A stretch of 49,721 nucleotides of DNA, taken from NCBI RefSeq assembly GCF_001613065.1, contig NZ_BDBQ01000110.1, forward strand, positions 1-49,721. Direction: 5' to 3'. This document shows positions 1 through 8,440 of the stretch, piece by piece. The notes under the pieces were generated by a model. The model had not been told where the DNA came from. It was given only the letters and a program-made list of their open reading frames with translations, and made no database searches. The first letter of the stretch is position 1. Each line of letters begins with the position of its first letter. This DNA is from Nocardia miyunensis NBRC 108239. GTDB taxonomy: Bacteria; Actinomycetota; Actinomycetes; Mycobacteriales; Mycobacteriaceae. Made by a program: the position numbers and the translations under genes.

Positions 1-31
1 CAGGGGTACCCGAGATCAGCGATTGCCGGGC

Positions 32-742
32 TCATGCCCATTGGAATCGCCAGGCCGGGCGTTTGACCAGACTTGCCGCATAGCTGTTGAGCGCGACCTC
101 CTCCTGCCAGATGCTCGGACAGAATCCCGCATGCTCCAAGGTGATTCGCCGCGCCTCGGAGATTGTCGACGGTGGTGCGGCCACCGACAGTTCCAGCGTG
201 GTGGCGCCGAGGCGGACCACTCGGATGCCGAACCTGTCCTCCCAGGTGCGCAATACCGCGGAGATCTTCTCGACGTCCCAGGTGTAATCCATCGCGCCGG
301 TCCAGCCGATCAGCGCCGGAGTGTCGGCGCTGCGGACGCTGGGAACCAGTGCGAGCCGGGCCGTGTCGGCTCCCTCGGCGGCGAGGCGGGTCGCCGCGTA
401 TCCGGGATGTACTGCCAATCGCTTCGCCGGTGCGAATCCGGGCCATCCGCTGCCCGAATAGTCGAAGTACTCCCGGATGAGCTGGTCGCCCGGGACGCGT
501 TCGATGGCGTCGACCGTCGGGGCGGCGCCCAGCAGTTGGACGTCCACCGATTCATCGAGCAGCAGCGGGTACAGACCGGTCCGTGAGTGGTCGTCGAACA
601 TCGGCTCCCACCACTTCCGGAGCGCGGGCCCGGCTTCCTGGGACACCCACATGACCGGCCTGCCGCGCCCGCCCTCGGCGCAGACGACGTGTCCGGCCGG
701 GAAGTCCGTGGGCAAGGTGTTGAACGAATAGTTGGAGCACAT
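32..742 (-). CDS. DUF4253 domain-containing protein
   Basis: A 236-residue cytoplasmic protein. The second half (about residues 125-236) reads as the DUF4253 domain: a short hydrophobic stretch followed by ALIGWTGAMDYTWD, then a segment around TWEDRFGIRVVRLGATTLELSVAAPP and a final EHAGFCPSIWQ, which are the conserved blocks of that family. No signal peptide or membrane segment is visible. The function of the family is not known; members often occur as single genes. It starts at an ATG and stands alone on the minus strand, back to back with the decayed regulator at 1036. Family assignment is from recognised motifs, not from a search. Confidence 0.85.
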   Translation of the reverse strand: MCSNYSFNTLPTDFPAGHVVCAEGGRGRPVMWVSQEAGPALRKWWEPMFDDHSRTGLYPLLLDESVDVQLLGAAPTVDAIERVPGDQLIREYFDYSGSGWPGFAPAKRLAVHPGYAATRLAAEGADTARLALVPSVRSADTPALIGWTGAMDYTWDVEKISAVLRTWEDRFGIRVVRLGATTLELSVAAPPSTISEARRITLEHAGFCPSIWQEEVALNSYAASLVKRPAWRFQWA

Positions 743-1035
743 GGCGTATGACCCCCTGGAGTCTGTCGGCTACTCGATCGAATCTGTCCGGCGAAGCTAA
801 TCCGGACCACCGACAGACATCACCTCCGGAATGCATATCCAAGGTGAGAGATATGTGCAGGCTGGCCGTGGTGATTGCGGACGGCTCATGCCAGGTGGTG
901 ACTCGGGGGTTTCGGCTCAGCGGACCGATTCGATGTAGCCGTCGGGGCGGGCCAGGAGCTCGGGAGCCCCTCCAATCGGACATTGGTCGGCTGGACGGCA
1001 TCGTCGGGGATTGCCGCCAAAGCCGCTGCGGGGCG

Positions 1036-1448
1036 TACGACCGTGCGCTGATGGCATGTCTGCGTCACGACGGCCGGGCAGGCCATGTGGCGCTTCAGGC
1101 GGCCGTGGGATTGTCCGAGCCGAGCATTCGTCGGCGGATCGATCGGCTCCGGGCGACCGGTGTGCTCTATTTCGACGTGCAACTCGATCCCGGTCGACGC
1201 ACCATCGCGTTGCTGTGGTTGACCACCGCACCCTCGGCACTGGACGACGCCGGACGGGCGCTCGGGCGGCACCCCGAGGTGGCCTCGCCGCGGCGACGAC
1301 AGGGGCCAGCAACCTCGTCGCCGCGGTCGTGTGCACCACCGCGGATGATCTCTACACCTACCTCACCGATCGGATCCCCAGCTTGCCAGGGCTCCACCAT
1401 GTCGAGACGGTTCCTGTCATCACTCAGGTCAAGCAACGCATTCCTTGA
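1036..1448 (+). pseudogene. Frameshifted, 5'-truncated Lrp/AsnC-family regulator
   Basis: Two reading frames together give the second half of a tandem Lrp/AsnC regulator. The first frame (1036 to about 1284) holds the helix-turn-helix (DRALMACLRHDG through EPSIRRRIDRLRATG) and the start of the ligand-binding domain up to HPEVA. The +2 frame continues at once with AAATTGASNLVAAVVC to the end VETVPVITQVKQ. One extra T in GCCTCGCC (restoring an Ala-Phe-Ala reading, the usual HPEVAFAAATTG) would rejoin them. Nothing upstream of 1036 resembles the N-terminal half of the two-unit proteins, so the gene also looks 5' truncated. A sequencing error could explain the frameshift but not the missing first half. 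Confidence 0.7.
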
Positions 1449-1552
1449 AGCCGGTGCGTGGCTCACCGAACGTGTACCGCGGTACCCGAAGGGACAGTGG
1501 CACGCCCGGCGGCCGAGGTCCGTTCGGTCCGCTGACGCCGGGCGGGGCACGG

Positions 1553-2212
1553 CTATGCCGGGCGGACGGCCTGGTAGTAGACGATATGGCCCATGCGGGG
1601 GTGGGGTTCGGAGCTGACGAGGGTGTGGTCGAAACCCGCGGATTCCAGGAGGCGGGGGAGAGCGAGGTTCGCCTTGACGTGGCCGTTGCGGAGCATCTGG
1701 CGGGACAGGAAGGTATTCGCCCGGGTGGTATCGCCGCCGATGTCCAGTATCTCGAGGCGGCCGCCGGGGCGTAGGACGCGCAGGGCCTCGGTGAGGGCGG
1801 CGGCTTTGATATCGGTGGGCAGGTGGTGCAGCATCAGAGCCGACAGGACTCGGTCGAATCCGCCGTCCGGGTGGGGGAGGTTCTGCGCGTATCCGTGTTC
1901 GAAGCGTAATCCGGCCGAGCCCTTGGCTTTTCGCTCCGCGCGGGCCAGTGCTCGCGGATCGGGGTCGGAGCCGATCACGTCGGCCCGGGGCTGGGCTCGT
2001 ATTGCTTTGATGACGAGATTGCCGGTACCGCAGCCGATTTCGATCACACGATGTCCGGGCTCGAGTTCGGCCTGCTCGATGAGGCGGTCGTGGAGTGCGG
2101 GAGTGCCCACTACCCGGGAGATCAGATCGAAGGCGGGCAGCAGCAGATCGTGCCCGGCCGCGGGGAGATAGTCGTGTCGCCCGAGAACCGAATGTGGATG
2201 ATTTTCGCTCAT
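1553..2212 (-). CDS. Class I SAM-dependent methyltransferase
   Basis: A 219-residue protein with a Rossmann methyltransferase core. Motif I is VIEIGCGTGNLV, followed by an acidic strand end (VIGSDPDP), then LPHPDGGFDRVLSALMLHHL and LRVLRPGGRLEILDIGG, the usual post-motif II/III blocks of the UbiE/COQ5-like Methyltransf_11/25 group. The substrate cannot be told. The ATG at 2212 has a weak GGGA ahead of it; an in-frame ATG at 2221 would add three residues. It is divergent from the AraC-type regulator at 2286, with only about 75 bases between them, so the regulator may control it. Cytoplasmic, no membrane segments. Confidence 0.85.
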   Translation of the reverse strand: MSENHPHSVLGRHDYLPAAGHDLLLPAFDLISRVVGTPALHDRLIEQAELEPGHRVIEIGCGTGNLVIKAIRAQPRADVIGSDPDPRALARAERKAKGSAGLRFEHGYAQNLPHPDGGFDRVLSALMLHHLPTDIKAAALTEALRVLRPGGRLEILDIGGDTTRANTFLSRQMLRNGHVKANLALPRLLESAGFDHTLVSSEPHPRMGHIVYYQAVRPA

Positions 2213-2285
2213 GAGTCCCATGGTGAGACTGGTTGCGGTGCGGAAGTGGGGTGATTATCGACAGGAATTGGACTATTTTCGGTTG

Positions 2286-3140
2286 ATGAGCGAGCCTACG
2301 CGGGTGGTGCGCCATCAGCGCGGCGTGCCCGTTTACGACTACCGAAGCGATCCGGCCACACCGCCGGTGTCGACCATGCGGTATCCCGGCTCCGCGCCCA
2401 GCCGACAACGGCACATCCACGATTTCCCGGCGCTGTGGTACGTGTCGACGACCGGCGCGGTCCACGTGGTCGCGGCGGGGCAGGTGGTCGACGGCGCGAT
2501 GATCGACACTCTCGGCTCCGGTGTCGGAGTGTTCTTCGATCCGGGGGCGCTGGGCGATGACGCGCGGGCGCCGTGGCCGGTATGGCGTTCGCATCCGCTG
2601 CTCTATCCGTTCCTGCACGCACAGCGGGACGGACTGTTGGAGCTCACCGTGCCCCGGGCACGACGTCCGTTGTGGGACAGCACGATCGAGGCCATCGAGA
2701 CCGAGCTGTCGCAGCGGCAGGACGGTTACCGGCAGGCGGCCTGCGCGCACCTGACGCTGCTGCTCATCGATCTGGCGCGGCTGGCCGCCGATGTGGTGGG
2801 TGACCTGCGCCGCAGCGGTGAGCCCCTGCTGGCCGAGGTGTTCGAGGTGATCGATGAGCGTTATGCCGACCAGTTGTCGCTGCGCGATGTCGCGCAGGCG
2901 GTCGGCATGACGCCCGGCTACCTGACCACGGTGGTCCGTCGTCGCACCGGCCGCACTGTGCAGGACTGGATTCTGCAGCGCCGCATGGACCAGGCGCGCC
3001 GACTGCTGTCCGGCACGGATCTTCCGATCGCCGAAATCGCCCGTCGCACAGGTGTTTCCGATCCTGGATACTTCAGCCGCCAGTTCCGCCGCACCTTCGG
3101 CACGCCGCCCCGAGCCTGGCGTGCGTCGCCGCCGCGCTGA
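2286..3140 (+). CDS. AraC-family transcriptional regulator
   Basis: About 284 residues. The N-terminal part carries an AraC-type cupin (RHIHDFPALWYVSTTGAVHVVAAGQ). The last 100 residues form the double helix-turn-helix: LSLRDVAQAVGMTPGYLTTVVRRRTG and LPIAEIARRTGVSDPGYFSRQFRRTFGTPPRAWR, ending at the classical AraC C-terminus. The frame is open to 2211, but that would overlap the divergent methyltransferase start; the ATG at 2286 (MSEPTRVV) is preferred. The gene converges on hsaB with only 10 bases between the stop codons, leaving no room for a terminator. Its position next to a steroid operon does not prove a role in it. Confidence 0.88.
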   Translation: MSEPTRVVRHQRGVPVYDYRSDPATPPVSTMRYPGSAPSRQRHIHDFPALWYVSTTGAVHVVAAGQVVDGAMIDTLGSGVGVFFDPGALGDDARAPWPVWRSHPLLYPFLHAQRDGLLELTVPRARRPLWDSTIEAIETELSQRQDGYRQAACAHLTLLLIDLARLAADVVGDLRRSGEPLLAEVFEVIDERYADQLSLRDVAQAVGMTPGYLTTVVRRRTGRTVQDWILQRRMDQARRLLSGTDLPIAEIARRTGVSDPGYFSRQFRRTFGTPPRAWRASPPR

Positions 3141-3150
3141 ACTGCCGAAA

Positions 3151-3726
3151 CTACAACCAGGTGTCGAGAGTGGTTGTGGTGAGGAAGTGTTCGAGGTCGG
3201 CGCGCCAGGGGGCGGGAGTGGTCTTCTCCGGCTCGATGGCGGTGTACTGGCCTCGGTAGAACAGCAACGGCCTGCCGGAGTCGGTGGACTCCGACAGGGC
3301 CTGTACTCGGCCCATCACGACGTAGTGATCGCCGCCGTCGAGCACGTTGTCCACTGTGCACTGGATCGTGGCCAACGCGCCGTCCAGGGCGGGTAGGTCC
3401 AGGTCCGTTGTGTGCCAATCGATGCCGGCGAACTTGTCGGGTTCGCGGGAGCCGAAGCGGGCACAGACGGGCTGCTGTTCCTCGGCGAGCATGTTGACGC
3501 AGAAGCTGCCGTTGCGCTCGATCGCCTTCCAGGAGCGGGACTCCTTGGTGGGACAGAACAGTACCAGCGGCGGATCCAGCGACAGCGCGGCGAAGGACTG
3601 GCAGGCGAAGCCGATCGGCGCGGCGTCCTCACCGAAGGTGGTGATCACGGTGATGCCGGTGCAGAACTGCCCCAGCACATTCCGGAACTGGCGCGGGTCG
3701 ATCGCGGGTTGCTCACTCGTGGTCAT
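3151..3726 (-). CDS. hsaB: 3-HSA hydroxylase flavin reductase subunit HsaB
   Basis: A 191-residue flavin reductase of the HpaC/FRP-like family. It supplies reduced FMN to HsaA, which ortho-hydroxylates 3-HSA to the catechol 3,4-DHSA in steroid ring A degradation. The sequence shows the family blocks near the N-terminus (FRNVLGQFCTGITVITT, IGFACQSFAALSLDPPLVLFCP) and GGDHYVVMGRVQ plus PLLFYRGQY near the end, closing in DTWL exactly as the mycobacterial HsaB does. Length is close to the M. tuberculosis protein. It is the last gene of hsaA-hsaD-hsaC-hsaB, starting 10 bases after hsaC. Regulation is most simply through the KstR-like operators at 6768 and 6871. Confidence 0.95.
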   Translation of the reverse strand: MTTSEQPAIDPRQFRNVLGQFCTGITVITTFGEDAAPIGFACQSFAALSLDPPLVLFCPTKESRSWKAIERNGSFCVNMLAEEQQPVCARFGSREPDKFAGIDWHTTDLDLPALDGALATIQCTVDNVLDGGDHYVVMGRVQALSESTDSGRPLLFYRGQYTAIEPEKTTPAPWRADLEHFLTTTTLDTWL

Positions 3727-3736
3727 GCGCGGCCCT

Positions 3737-4636
3737 CTACTTGAATCCCACCGAGAAGTCGTGACCCCACAGGCTCACCGCGGTGGACTCCCGGGCGATC
3801 CAGGAGTGATCGTCGACTTCCAGTCCCTCGCAACCGTATTCGATGTCGAAGCCGCCCGGGGTCTTCATGTAGAACGACAGCATCTTGTCGTTGATGTGCC
3901 GGCCGAGGGTGGCGGACATCTTGACCTTCTTGCGGATCGCGCGATCCAGGCACAGCCCGACGTCGTCGGAGTTCTCCACCTCGACCATCAGATGCACGAT
4001 GCCGGTCGAATTCGGCATCGGCATGAACGCCAGCGCGTGATGGCGCGGGTTGCAGCCGTAGAACCGCAGCCAGGCCGGATCGCCGTCGGCGGGACGCCCG
4101 ACCGCCTGCGGGGGCAGCCGCATCGAATCGCGCAGCCGGAAGCCCAGCACATCCTGGTAGAACGCCTGTGCCGCAGCGTCATCGGTGCAGGTCAGCACGA
4201 CGTGGCCGAGGCCCTGCTCGGCGGTGACGAACTTGTGCCCGTAGGGGCTGACGAACCGGCGGCCGAGGAACTGCGCGCCGTAGAACGCCTCGAGCGTGTT
4301 GTCGGAGGGATCCTGGAAACGGATCAGACCCTCGACGCGGCGGTCGGCGCGCTCTTCCTTGGTGCCTTCGGTGAAGGGCACCCCGGCCTTGGACAACGTC
4401 TCCCGAAGGCGTTGCAGCGCAGGGGCGTCGGTGACCTCCCAGCCGGAGACCTGCAACCGGTCCCGCTCGCCGGGCACGATCACCAGGCGGGCCGGGAAAT
4501 CGTCCATGCGCAGGTAGAGGGCATCGGGATCGGGCCCGTCGCCCGCCATCATGCCGAGCACCTTGAGCCCGTACTCGCGCCAGGCCGCCATATCGGTGGC
4601 CTCGATGCGCATGTATCCGAGCGCACGAATACTCAT
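3737..4636 (-). CDS. hsaC: Extradiol dioxygenase HsaC (3,4-DHSA 4,5-dioxygenase)
   Basis: A 299-residue type I extradiol dioxygenase that cleaves ring A of the catechol 3,4-DHSA in meta position using Fe(II) and O2. Two vicinal-oxygen-chelate modules are visible; the iron ligands fall at His145 (GLGHVVLTC), His215 (GIVHLMVEV) and Glu266 (GGFDIEYG), the same numbering as in the mycobacterial enzyme. The length is that of the family. The ribosome site GGAGAG lies inside the last codons of hsaD and the ATG is one base past the hsaD stop, so translation is probably coupled. HsaC passes its product to HsaD. Confidence 0.96.
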   Translation of the reverse strand: MSIRALGYMRIEATDMAAWREYGLKVLGMMAGDGPDPDALYLRMDDFPARLVIVPGERDRLQVSGWEVTDAPALQRLRETLSKAGVPFTEGTKEERADRRVEGLIRFQDPSDNTLEAFYGAQFLGRRFVSPYGHKFVTAEQGLGHVVLTCTDDAAAQAFYQDVLGFRLRDSMRLPPQAVGRPADGDPAWLRFYGCNPRHHALAFMPMPNSTGIVHLMVEVENSDDVGLCLDRAIRKKVKMSATLGRHINDKMLSFYMKTPGGFDIEYGCEGLEVDDHSWIARESTAVSLWGHDFSVGFK

Positions 4637-4637
4637 A

Positions 4638-5528
4638 TCACCTCTCCTGTGACTTGCGGGACAGCCCGAGCAGGAAATCCGTTGTCAGACGGTTGAATTC
4701 GTTGAACTTCTCCGCCTGGGCCCAGTGACCGCAGCCGCCGAACACATGCAGTTGTACCCGGGGAATGGACTTGACCGCCACCAGTGCGCCGTCGAGCGGG
4801 TTGACCCGGTCCTCGCGTCCCCAGATCAACAGTACGGGCTGGCGCAGCTTGTAGGCGTCGCGCCAGAGCATGCCCTTCTCGAAGTCGGCCGAGGCGAAGG
4901 ATCTGCCCATCGCGCGCATGGCCGCGAGGGATTCGGGGGTGCGGGCGAGTTCGAACCGCTCGTCGATCAGTTCATCGGTGACGAGCTTCTGGTCGAAAAC
5001 CATGATCCGGATGAACTTCTCGATGTTCTCCCGGGTCGGCTCGCCGACGAAGGTGCTCAGCGCCTTGACGCCCTCGGTGGGGTCGGGTGCGAACAGGTTG
5101 TTACTCACCCCGCCCGGACCCATCAGCACGAGTTTGCCCGCGCGGTCGGGGTAGTCGAGCGCGAAGCGCACCGCCGCGCCGCCGCCGAGCGAGTTGCCGA
5201 GAATGTGTACCCGGTCGGTGATTTCGAGCGTGTCGAGCAGATCCTTCAGCGCCGAGGCGCTGTGCACGAAGTACTGCGGATGTTCGGTCGGCTTGTCGGA
5301 CCGCCCGAATCCGGGCTGGTCGACGGCCAGCACGTGGAAATCCTCGGCCAGCACGGGGATGTTGCGCGCGAAGTTGGCCCAGGACGACGCGCCCGGACCG
5401 CCGCCGTGCAGCAGCACGATCGTGGGACCGTTGCCCACGCCCGCCTCGTGGTAGTGCAGCTTCAGATCCGGCCGCACCTGCGCGTAGCGGGAGGTGGACT
5501 CGAAGGTGATCTCCGAAACCGTCGTCAT
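4638..5528 (-). CDS. hsaD: Meta-cleavage product hydrolase HsaD
   Basis: A 296-residue alpha/beta hydrolase that splits the ring A meta-cleavage product 4,9-DSHA into HIP (the C/D-ring propionate) and a C5 dienoate. The nucleophile elbow GNSLGGG carries the serine; the aspartate is in LLIWGREDRVNP and the histidine in FGGCGHW. Counted from a GTG at 5531 these are Ser114, Asp241 and His269, the positions known for mycobacterial HsaD; counted from the ATG used here they are one less. The ATG shares its first base with the hsaA TGA (TGATG), which points to translational coupling. Downstream hsaC starts immediately. Confidence 0.95.
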   Translation of the reverse strand: MTTVSEITFESTSRYAQVRPDLKLHYHEAGVGNGPTIVLLHGGGPGASSWANFARNIPVLAEDFHVLAVDQPGFGRSDKPTEHPQYFVHSASALKDLLDTLEITDRVHILGNSLGGGAAVRFALDYPDRAGKLVLMGPGGVSNNLFAPDPTEGVKALSTFVGEPTRENIEKFIRIMVFDQKLVTDELIDERFELARTPESLAAMRAMGRSFASADFEKGMLWRDAYKLRQPVLLIWGREDRVNPLDGALVAVKSIPRVQLHVFGGCGHWAQAEKFNEFNRLTTDFLLGLSRKSQER

Positions 5529-6697
5529 CACACCATCCCGTCGGTGACCGGCAGGCCGAACGCGTGGGTGCCGTACATCATGTAGGCGCGCTCGGGATCG
5601 TTGGCGGCGTGCACCCGGCCGGCGTGCGCGTCACGCCAGAACCGTTGCAGCGGAGTGCCGTTCGCCAGTGCGGTGGCGCCGGAGCTCTCGAACATCTTGT
5701 CGATCGAGGCGATGGCGCGGCCGGTCGCGCGGACCTGGTCGCGGCGGGCGCTCACGCGCAGCTCGAACGGGATCTCCTCGCCCGCGACGAGCAGCTTGTA
5801 TTCGTCGGCGACGTTGCCCGAGAGCTGCCGCCAGGCGGCGTCGATATCGCTGGCGGCCTCGGCGATGCGGACCTTGGCGAACGGGTCGTCCTTGGCCTTC
5901 TCACCGGCGTAGGCGGCGCGCAGGCGCTTGCCCTGGTGCTCGACGTGCGCCTCCAGCGCGCCATAGGCCATGCCGACGATCGGGGTGGAGATGGTGGTGG
6001 GATGGATTGTGCCCCAAGGCATCTTGTAAACCGGATCGGTGTTCTGCTGCAGCCCGGGCGCGGTCAGATCGTTCATGCTCTTGTAGCTCAGGAACCGGTG
6101 CCGCGGCACGAAGACGTTCTCCAGTACCAGGGTGTTCGAGCCGGTTCCCTTGAGGCCCACCACATTCCACACGTCGTCGATGCGGTAGTCGGTGCGCGGG
6201 ACCAGGAAGCTGCCGAAGTCGACCGGTTTGCCGTCCTTGATCACCGGACCGCCGACGAAGGTCCAGTTGGCGTGATCGCTGCCCGAGGACCAGGCCCACG
6301 AACCGTTGACGATGTAGCCGTCGCCGCTCTCGGTCACCACGCCCGCGCCCATCGGGGCGTAGGAGGAGGAGATCCGCACCGAGGTGTCCTCGCCCCAGAC
6401 CTCTTCCTGGGTCTGCTGGCTGAACAGCGCCAGATGCCAGTTGTGCACGCCGATGATGCCGGAAACCCAGCCGGTGGAGCCGCAGGCGCTGGCGATCTTG
6501 CGCACGGTGTCGTAGAAGACCACCGGGTCGCACGCGTATCCGCCCCACTGGCGCGGCTGTAGCAGCTTGAAGAAACCGGTCTCCTGTAGCGCCTTCATGG
6601 TCTCGTCGGGGATGCGGCGCAGATCCTCTGCCTCCTGCGCCTGTTCGCGCAGCTTCGGCAACAGCGCTTCGACCCGGTCGGTCACTTCTTGCGTCAT
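5528..6697 (-). CDS. hsaA: 3-HSA monooxygenase oxygenase subunit HsaA
   Basis: A 389-residue flavin-dependent monooxygenase with the acyl-CoA dehydrogenase fold, the oxygenase half of HsaAB. It hydroxylates 3-HSA to 3,4-DHSA using FMNH2 from HsaB. The sequence shows the N-terminal helical part, the middle beta domain (SSSYAPMGAGVVTESGDGYIVNGSWAWSSGSDHANW), the block VGLKGTGSNTLVLENVFVP and the C-terminal helical bundle ending HAFGLPVTDG. Length agrees with the mycobacterial protein (about 394). It is first in the hsaADCB operon; its ATG lies about 70 bases downstream of a KstR-like palindrome at 6768. The weak acyl-CoA dehydrogenase look is normal for this enzyme. Confidence 0.95.
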   Translation of the reverse strand: MTQEVTDRVEALLPKLREQAQEAEDLRRIPDETMKALQETGFFKLLQPRQWGGYACDPVVFYDTVRKIASACGSTGWVSGIIGVHNWHLALFSQQTQEEVWGEDTSVRISSSYAPMGAGVVTESGDGYIVNGSWAWSSGSDHANWTFVGGPVIKDGKPVDFGSFLVPRTDYRIDDVWNVVGLKGTGSNTLVLENVFVPRHRFLSYKSMNDLTAPGLQQNTDPVYKMPWGTIHPTTISTPIVGMAYGALEAHVEHQGKRLRAAYAGEKAKDDPFAKVRIAEAASDIDAAWRQLSGNVADEYKLLVAGEEIPFELRVSARRDQVRATGRAIASIDKMFESSGATALANGTPLQRFWRDAHAGRVHAANDPERAYMMYGTHAFGLPVTDGMV

Positions 6698-6767
6698 CTC
6701 GGTGGCTGCTCCTGGCTCGATCGGTGCGGGGACCCGATGCCCCCGGGACTGATACTTACTCTGAGAC

Positions 6768-6781
6768 TAGAACACGTTCTT
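6768..6781. promoter_or_regulatory. KstR-like operator, hsaA side
   Basis: TAGAACACGTTCTT matches seven of the eight fixed bases of the KstR consensus TnnAACnnGTTnnA (the last A is T) and is a near-perfect inverted repeat (AGAAC/GTTCT around AC). It lies about 70 bases upstream of hsaA, in the hsaA-kshA divergent region. Function as the KstR site for the hsaADCB promoter is inferred from the motif and from the known KstR control of these genes in mycobacteria; kstR itself is not in the window. Confidence 0.75.
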
Positions 6782-6870
6782 GTTCATGTCGAGAACGGGT
6801 GTTCGCCGAGGGCGTGCACCGGCCCGTGCCTGGTAGTAGCGGGAATGACTGGCGCGCGGCCGGACAATTT

Positions 6871-6884
6871 TGTAACGTGTTCTA
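6871..6884. promoter_or_regulatory. KstR-like operator, kshA side
   Basis: TGTAACGTGTTCTA fits TnnAACnnGTTnnA at every fixed base. It ends 24 bases before the kshA ATG and about 13 bases before its GAGGAGG ribosome site, so a bound repressor would cover the promoter or start of the transcript. Read on the other strand it is TAGAACACGTTACA, sharing its first ten bases with the hsaA-side site. Confidence 0.8.
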
Positions 6885-6907
6885 GTAATCGTAGAGGAGG
6901 GATCGCA

Positions 6908-8104
6908 ATGGCAGTAACCCCACGGGGCGGTAAGGTCCGCGAGATCGATGTCGGCACCGCACCCACCCGGTATGCGCGGGGATGGCATTGCCTCGGCCTG
7001 GCCGCACCGTTCCGGGACGGCAAGCCGCACGCCATCTCGGTGTTCGGCACCAAACTGGTGATCTTCGCCGACAGCAACGGCGAGTTGCAGGTGCTGGACG
7101 CGTACTGCCGGCACATGGGCGGCGACCTGAGCATGGGCGAGATCAAGGGCGATTCGGTCGCCTGCCCGTTCCACGACTGGCGCTGGGGCGGTAACGGCCG
7201 CTGCACCGAGATTCCGTACGGACGACGGGTGCCGCCGCTGGCTCGCACTCGTTCGTGGGTGACGCTCGAGCGCAACGGACAGCTGTTCGTCTGGAACGAC
7301 CACGAGGGCAATCCGCCGCCCGAGGACGTCACCATCCCGCACATCGAGGGCCCGTACACCGACGCCGACGGCAACGCGACCGAGACCCTCGACGACGGCT
7401 GGACCGAGTGGACCTGGAACTCGATGCTGATCGAGGGCGCCAACTGCCGCGAGATCATCGACAACGTGGTCGACATGGCGCACTTCTTCTACATCCACTT
7501 CGCCTATCCGACGTTCTTCAAGAACGTCTTCGAAGGGCATGTGGCCTCGCAGTTCCTGGAAACCAAGTCCCGCCCAGACGTGGGTATGGGCTCGCAGTAC
7601 GGTGATTCGCTGCTCAAGTCGGTAGCCGCCTACTACGGTCCCTCGTACATGATCAATCCGCTGCACAACTTCTACGGCGGGTTCGAGGTCAAGAGCGTCC
7701 TGATCAACTGCCACTATCCGGTGTCGCAGGATTCGTTCGTGCTGCAGTACGGCATCACGGTGCAGAAGCCCAAGGGGCTGGACGACGAGTCCTCCAAGAA
7801 ACTCGCCGCGAAGATGACCGAGGGCATCGGCGTCGGCTTCCTGCAGGACGTGGAGATCTGGAAGCACAAGTCCAAGATCGAGAATCCGCTGCTGTGCGAG
7901 GAGGACGGGCCGGTCTATCAGCTGCGTCGCTGGTACGACCAGTTCTACGTCGATGTCGCCGACGTCGATCCCAAGAGCACGCAGCGCTTCGAATTCGAGG
8001 TCGACACGACCAAGGCGAACGAGGCGTGGGAGGCGGAGGTCGCCGAAAACCTGCGTCGCAAGCGGGAATCCGACGAGGCGGCCGCCGCGGAGGCGGGTGT
8101 CTGA
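6908..8104 (+). CDS. kshA: 3-ketosteroid 9-alpha-monooxygenase oxygenase KshA
   Basis: A 398-residue Rieske oxygenase that 9-alpha-hydroxylates 3-ketosteroids such as androstadienedione, which makes ring B open spontaneously. The Rieske [2Fe-2S] cluster ligands are Cys67, His69, Cys86 and His89 (AYCRHMGG, CPFHDWRWGG). The mononuclear iron ligands are probably His192 and His197 (NVVDMAHFFYIH) and Asp314. GAGGAGGG precedes the ATG; longer upstream frames lack such a site and would cover the operator. The reductase partner KshB is not in the window. It is divergent from hsaA, and the next gene overlaps its stop (TGATG), forming a two-gene operon under a KstR-like site. Confidence 0.95.
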   Translation: MAVTPRGGKVREIDVGTAPTRYARGWHCLGLAAPFRDGKPHAISVFGTKLVIFADSNGELQVLDAYCRHMGGDLSMGEIKGDSVACPFHDWRWGGNGRCTEIPYGRRVPPLARTRSWVTLERNGQLFVWNDHEGNPPPEDVTIPHIEGPYTDADGNATETLDDGWTEWTWNSMLIEGANCREIIDNVVDMAHFFYIHFAYPTFFKNVFEGHVASQFLETKSRPDVGMGSQYGDSLLKSVAAYYGPSYMINPLHNFYGGFEVKSVLINCHYPVSQDSFVLQYGITVQKPKGLDDESSKKLAAKMTEGIGVGFLQDVEIWKHKSKIENPLLCEEDGPVYQLRRWYDQFYVDVADVDPKSTQRFEFEVDTTKANEAWEAEVAENLRRKRESDEAAAAEAGV

Positions 8105-8424
8105 TGACCATCTGGGCGAAAGCACCCGATTTCGCGGACCGTCCGGAGCGGCGGGCGCAGGTGCGCGCCCAGACGGTCGCGGACAAGCAGCGCTATCTCG
8201 AGGAGGGGATGGCGCCGGTCTCGTGCCTGACCTGTGGGACGAAAGTCCTTGTGCGCAAGTCCAGTTCGCAGCAGACCTCGGTGCAGTGGACGGTGAATCC
8301 GGCGGACCACTGCCCGGTGTTCCGGGAGCTGGCAGGCGGGCCGGGGCGCCCCGAGGGGTGCCCGAACCTGCATCGCGCGATCGAGCACGCCGTGCACGAG
8401 GGGATCATCGCCTTCGAGGAGTAG
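8104..8424 (+). CDS. Small cysteine-containing protein translated with KshA
   Basis: A 106-residue cytoplasmic protein. It holds CLTCG at about residues 40-44, a further Cys in DHCPVFREL and another in GCPNLHRAIEHAVHEGI, so a metal or redox role is possible, but no known domain is recognised. Its ATG overlaps the kshA TGA by one base, which ties its synthesis to KshA. Mycobacterial kshA is also followed by an uncharacterised gene (Rv3527 in M. tuberculosis); whether this is its counterpart needs an alignment. A very strong hairpin terminator follows at 8441. Confidence 0.85.
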   Translation: MTIWAKAPDFADRPERRAQVRAQTVADKQRYLEEGMAPVSCLTCGTKVLVRKSSSQQTSVQWTVNPADHCPVFRELAGGPGRPEGCPNLHRAIEHAVHEGIIAFEE

Positions 8425-8440
8425 TCGCAGATCCATTGTG

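Noticed and set aside
6689..6907. N-terminal extension of KshA
   Set aside because: It would run through the KstR-like operator and lacks a ribosome site; GAGGAGGG stands before the ATG at 6908.
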